This document shows, piece after piece, positions 60,101-64,000 of a stretch of 64,000 nt of DNA (position 1 is the stretch's first letter; the number at the start of each line of letters is the position of its first letter). Both the position numbers and the translations under genes were made by a program. The notes below the pieces were generated by a model, which was not told the origin of the DNA, did not search any database, and saw only the letters and a list, made by a program, of their open reading frames with translations. This DNA comes from Panagrolaimus kolymaensis (lineage: Eukaryota > Nematoda > Chromadorea > Rhabditida > Panagrolaimidae), in assembly GCA_028622995.1 (NCBI GenBank), contig JAJQJQ010000049.1, positions 930,001-994,000 on the forward strand, in the 5' to 3' direction.

Positions 60101-60884
60101 TTTAATATTTTTATGCATTTTAAAAAACTTCAAAAAGAAATTTACCGAAAAAATTGGCCATCATCAAAGTTTTAAAAAAATTTCAAAGTAGTTAAAAGTA
60201 AATTTGAGGCGGTGATACTTTTGAAGTTAAAAAAATTTAATTTTCACGCCCTTTTTTCTTCTATTTTTTTTTTTAAATATTGAATCATAAAGCATAAAAT
60301 GGAAAATGATGATCAACCTATTTTTTTTTTCAATGACAAAAGGATAATTTTTTCCATTTATATTTTTTTTGACAGAATCAAATCAAAAAAAAGAGTGGAT
60401 ACAACTGAGCAATAGTTTAGTTTTGTTGATTATGCATGCTTTTTTTCCACCATTTCCATTTCCATTTTTTTCGTTTGTCCATTCAACCAAAAATGTTCGT
60501 TTCTTTTTTTCTCCACAAAAAAAATATTTGCAAGGTCCTGTGCTCTCTTTTCTATGCAGTTCTGTTTTTTTTTTGTGCACAGGAGAAAGTTCAAATTTAC
60601 ACAAACACGTATGTATGTGTTTGATTGCTATTTTTTTTTGCAATTTTTATTGATAACAAAAATTTTACTTTATTTTGTTACTTTTTTTTAAAATTTATTT
60701 ATTCTTTAGGTTTTTGATTCTTACAAAATATTAATTCCTTGACTTTGGGAATTTTAATAATAACTAATTAGTTTTAGAAATTGTTTTTTTTTGTGAGTTA
60801 CAAGTCTTTTTAAAAAATGAGGCAATTTTTCATTCGCGAAAAATCATATGAAATATATTTTTTGAGACATTAAAAATGATGAGT
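57121..60884 (+). repeat. ~1.0 kb repeat, copy 2 (right of the GTPase cluster), split by a TTAA element
   Basis: Direct copy of 45247-46833. It lacks both MITEs of copy 1, giving empty sites, but is split at its own TTAA by the 2725-bp element at 57286-60010. In copy 1 the corresponding site reads CTAAAG with no insert. The flanks diverge right after ..AAAATGATGAG in both copies. Confidence 0.85.
57286..60010. mobile_element. 2.7 kb TTAA transposon (copy 2, reversed interior)
   Basis: Flanked by TTAA (57282-57285, 60011-60014) with the same AGGAACATAGCTATTTCTTG ends as copy 1 and inverted repeats of about 460 bp. The interior matches copy 1 in the opposite orientation, so the two are independent insertions of one family. 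The inner fragments are again broken by stops, so both copies look non-autonomous. The two copies differ in parts of the inverted repeat, including the GC-rich block next to the shared ends (GCGCGC versus GGGCGGC). Confidence 0.9.
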
Positions 60885-61924
60885 GAGCAAAAGGTCAAAG
60901 CACGCAAGCTCAATGACTGATAAGAATTTGTGAGTGGTCGTCGTCGTCTAAGTCGCAACAGAACCATAGTAATTTTCCGGCTTAATATAGTCGTCGTCGT
61001 CTGCAAATTTTTTTTATAATCCGATTTTTTTTTGTTTTAATCGTAAAAGTATTGATCGTCGGTCGTTGTTTCTATGAATGCTAGATTGTTGCTTTTTTTC
61101 ATTTAAAAAAGTTTGTTTTTGAGTTGTTAATTTTTTTTTGGAAAGAGAAAGGTCAGAGAATTCCCCATTAAAAGCCCTTAAGTAATAACCCATTTGACCA
61201 AAAAATATTGTTTACGTAAATAACCAAATGGCTAAATTGATGGGTGATGATGAACAGTAAACAAATTGGAAGGAGATATAAAAGCAGTGAGCTACCCAAT
61301 ATGAAAGTTTAGTTGTATCATTGGCTTTTAGTAGTTGCTTGTCTGTAGCTTGAATCAAATCGTTTTTTTTGTTAGTGATTATTAGTTTTTTAGTTATTAG
61401 TTTTTTTTTTGCCATTTTAATAATAAAAGAGGTGGGTATAAACCCAACATGGTTAAATCACCAAGTGAGGGAGGAATTAATTTATTGGTAAAAGCTTAAC
61501 AAAACGTTCTAAGCATGAATTGAGAATTCAGATTTTCCTGACTCAAAAATTTCAAAATCTTTAACTTAATCTTTTCCAAAAAAAAAGCTTTCAAAAACTT
61601 ATCACACTTTTTTTGCTTTTCTGAAAATAAAAAATATAGTTTTATCATTTTTCCGATTTTTGTGTATTTTTTAAACTAAAAAAATTAACAAACTTCAAAA
61701 CTTTTTTTTATTAAAACTTGGACAAAAAAAGCAAGCAACTAACAACTCTCTCTTGCATTCTGCATTTCTATCTTTTTTTTGCGCTGATATTCGTGTTTTT
61801 TTTCTTCTTCGAAGTTTTCCTCTAAAATTCGACTAAACCGTTTATTATAATATTTTAATTTTATTTTAGTCCATATCAAACTTTTTATTGATAAATTCAA
61901 CAACTAACAAACAAACAACAAAAA
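60885..61924. other. Upstream region of the dipeptidase gene
   Basis: About 1.04 kb. It holds a TATAAAAG at 61277-61284, a T-rich tract and a TTTTATTTTAG acceptor near 61869 that precedes the ATG by about 55 nt, consistent with a 5' UTR intron or spliced leader. Confidence 0.5.
61277..61284 (+). promoter_or_regulatory. Possible TATA box of the dipeptidase gene
   Basis: TATAAAAG in a purine-rich context (AGGAGATATAAAAGC), about 640 bp before the ATG. It could drive a 5' UTR exon spliced to the acceptor near 61869. Such motifs arise by chance in AT-rich DNA. Confidence 0.3.
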
Positions 61925-63733
61925 ATGGCTGGTTACGGAGAAATTGCATCGTAAGTGTTTTTTGTTTTTTGTTTGCCCTCGACCTCACAAACTTTAACTT
62001 TTATTGCTTTTCATCAATCATCACCCTTCCTTTCCTTGTGCTTGATAAATGATGCACTTTTCCTCCGCAGAAATAAAACTAAAAACACATAAAAAAATTT
62101 TTATATATATATTTTTTAGACTCATTGATAAGAAAAAGGGAGACTTTATTGAGCGTTTACGTCATGCGGTTGAAATCCCAAGTGTTTCAGCTGATGCTGC
62201 ATTCCGTAAAGATGTGTTTCGAATGGTTGAATGGACTAAAAAGGTTTTTGTTTTATATATTCCATAGTTTCTAAACCCTTTATTTTTTTGCTATAGCTAC
62301 TTGAAACCCTTGGAACTAAATGTGAATTAATTGAAAATGGAAAACAAACACTTCCAAATGGTGAAGAAATTGATTTGCCTCCGGTGCTTTTTGGAACCCT
62401 TGGAAATGATAAATCGAAAAAGACTTTACTCGTTTATGGACATTTGGATGTTCAACCCGCGGATATTTCAGATGGATGGAATACTGATCCATTTAAACTC
62501 ATTGAAATTGATGGAAAACTTTATGGCCGTGGATCCACGGATGATAAAGGCCCCGTGATGGGTTGGATAAATGCCATCGAAGTTATGCAAGAACTTAAAG
62601 TGGATATTCCAATCAACATTAAATTTGTTTTGGAAGGCATGGAAGAATCAGGTTCAGAAGGATTGGATGAAATTTTATTGAAGCATAAAGATTCATTCCT
62701 TTTCGATGTGGATTTTACTTGCATTTCTGATAATTATTGGCTTGGCAAAACTAAACCATGCATCACTTATGGATTAAGGTAAACCTTTAATTAGCTTTAA
62801 GCTTATCTCTAACTTTTTCGTTTTTAGAGGCATTTGTTATTATTGCGTCGAAGTCACTGTTTGTAAACAAGATTTACATTCTGGAGTTTTTGGTGGCACT
62901 GTGTAAGCATTTTTAAAATCTAAGCTCTTCTATAGATATATTCCTTCTTCTTTTTTATAGCCACGATGGAATGTCAGATCTTTGCTGGCTTCTTTCCCAA
63001 CTTACTGAAGTTGATGGAACCATTAAAATTAATGGCATCAGTGAAATGGTTGCTCCAGTAACTGATGAAGAACGAGAACTTTATGAAAAAATTGATTTCG
63101 ATCTTGATGGATATCGAGATGATATAAAAGTTGAAAAACTTCTCACAGATGATAAAATTAAAATTTTAATGAATCGTTGGCGCTTCCCATCCCTCTCAGT
63201 TCATGGCATTGAAGGAGCATTCTCAGGCCCTGGAGCTAAAACGGTTATTCCATCAAAAATTGTTGGAAAGTTCAGCATTCGAACTGTTCCAAATATGGAT
63301 CCTGAAGCCGTAGATAAATGTGTTACAGATTATTTGAATAAAATGTGGTCTCAACGTAAATCGCCAAACAAGTTTAAGTAAGCAACATTTTTTTAAAGCA
63401 TAATTCGTTTACTAAAAAATTTCCTTTTTTTCTAGGCTCACTCCTCTTCAAGGTTCCAAAGCTTGGGTTGCTGATTATAAACACCCACACTACCAAGCTG
63501 GAGCAGCAGCCATTAAGACTGTATTCGGTGTTGAACCCGATTATACTCGTGAAGGTGGAAGTATCCCTGTCACTTTGACTTTCCAAGAATTAACCCAAAA
63601 GAATGTCATGCTTCTTCCAATGGGAGCTTGCGACGATATGGCTCATTCACAAAATGAAAAACTCAATGTTAAAAATTATATTGATGGAACTAAAATGCTA
63701 GCTGCATATTTGATGGAATTGGGCAAATTATAA
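61925..63733 (+). CDS. CNDP2: Cytosolic non-specific dipeptidase (CNDP2 type, M20 family)
   Basis: Six exons (61925-61950, 62120-62243, 62297-62778, 62828-62902, 62961-63377, 63436-63733) give 473 residues, close to human CNDP2 (475). The enzyme hydrolyses Cys-Gly and other dipeptides with two metal ions in the cytosol and functions in glutathione turnover; C. elegans has related peptidases. Metal ligands are visible and land on the human residue numbers: H99 (YGHLDVQP), D132 ([10 protein letters not shown]), E166 and E167 ([10 protein letters not shown], catalytic base and ligand), D195 (ISDNYW) and H445 ([10 protein letters not shown]). H228 (DLHSGVFGG) lies in the dimer region. Each junction keeps frame, with GT..AG introns of 49-169 bp. 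The short first exon codes MAGYGEIAS. The gene looks fully functional. Confidence 0.97.
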
Positions 63734-64000
63734 AAATAAAATCATATATGTTATTATTACTTTTTATATGCTTTTTTATCGGTTTTTTACAATTCCGCGT
63801 AACAAAAGAACTATGTTGTATGATTCTTACTCGAATGTCGTCGTTACGTTGGATTAAATAAATAGTTTTATCAAAACAAAATTCTCAGATACTTTGGATT
63901 TAAAAATTAAAAAATCCTTCTTCATTACAACAGCACATAAAAGACGATTTTCACAATCTGGAATATAAAAAAATATTGAAATCGTTGAGATGTGATAAGC
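63734..64000. other. Downstream flank
   Basis: The final 267 bp contain an AATAAA just after the stop codon (near 63735) and AT-rich sequence; no further gene start is visible before the window ends. Confidence 0.5.

Noticed and set aside
45247..60884. Possible LTR retrotransposon, with the two 1.0 kb direct copies as LTRs
   Set aside because: The ends are not TG..CA, no primer-binding site or gag/pol is present between the copies, and the flanks show no target duplication.

Overview
The window reads as AT-rich animal DNA, most likely from a nematode. Its genes are split by short introns (often 45-100 bp) with GTAAGT-type donors and T-rich acceptors ending in TTTTTAG or TTTCAG. Several genes also have a splice acceptor just upstream of the ATG, consistent with spliced-leader addition or a 5' UTR intron. 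Between genes lie long A/T-tract-rich stretches with no convincing coding. Assignment to nematodes is an inference from intron style and gene content; the sequence alone does not name a species.

Layout. 0-7.4 kb is a gene-dense patch: a Ser-rich/acidic nuclear-type protein (minus, runs off the left edge, one in-frame stop), a small four-helix membrane protein (plus), a Ctr copper transporter (minus) and a CANT1-type Ca-dependent apyrase (minus). A five-exon stomatin with a 19-nt microexon follows at 10.2-11.6 kb (minus), and a tRNA-Thr(AGT) at 14.7 kb. From 18.9 to about 28.7 kb lies a nearly intact Helitron on the minus strand. It carries a RepHel gene and an RPA-like gene and ends in a hairpin plus CTAG. 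It is invaded by three other transposons, and removing two of them with one target-site copy restores an exact RepHel frame; one TAG stop remains. From 29.4 to 42 kb lies an SH3-DH-PH RhoGEF of the ASEF/collybistin type (minus) with several alternative first exons and very long introns.

46.9-55.9 kb (plus) holds a tandem cluster of three P-loop GTPase genes. The first is a GTPase with a Cys/His-rich C-terminal region. The next two are fusions that place a roughly 480-530-residue N-terminal region, including a zinc-ribbon-like Cys cluster, before the GTPase domain. The cluster is bracketed by two direct copies of a 1.0 kb sequence and is peppered with hAT-type MITEs, some with perfect 8-bp target duplications and with matching empty sites in the other copy of the flanking repeat. 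This cluster is the least familiar system in the window. At 61.9-63.7 kb is a complete cytosolic dipeptidase gene (CNDP2 type) with all metal ligands at the same residue numbers as the human enzyme.

The housekeeping genes (copper uptake, nucleotidase, stomatin, RhoGEF, dipeptidase) show no common pathway. The striking parts are the nested transposon record, which gives internal proof of target-site duplications, and the repeat-flanked GTPase cluster.
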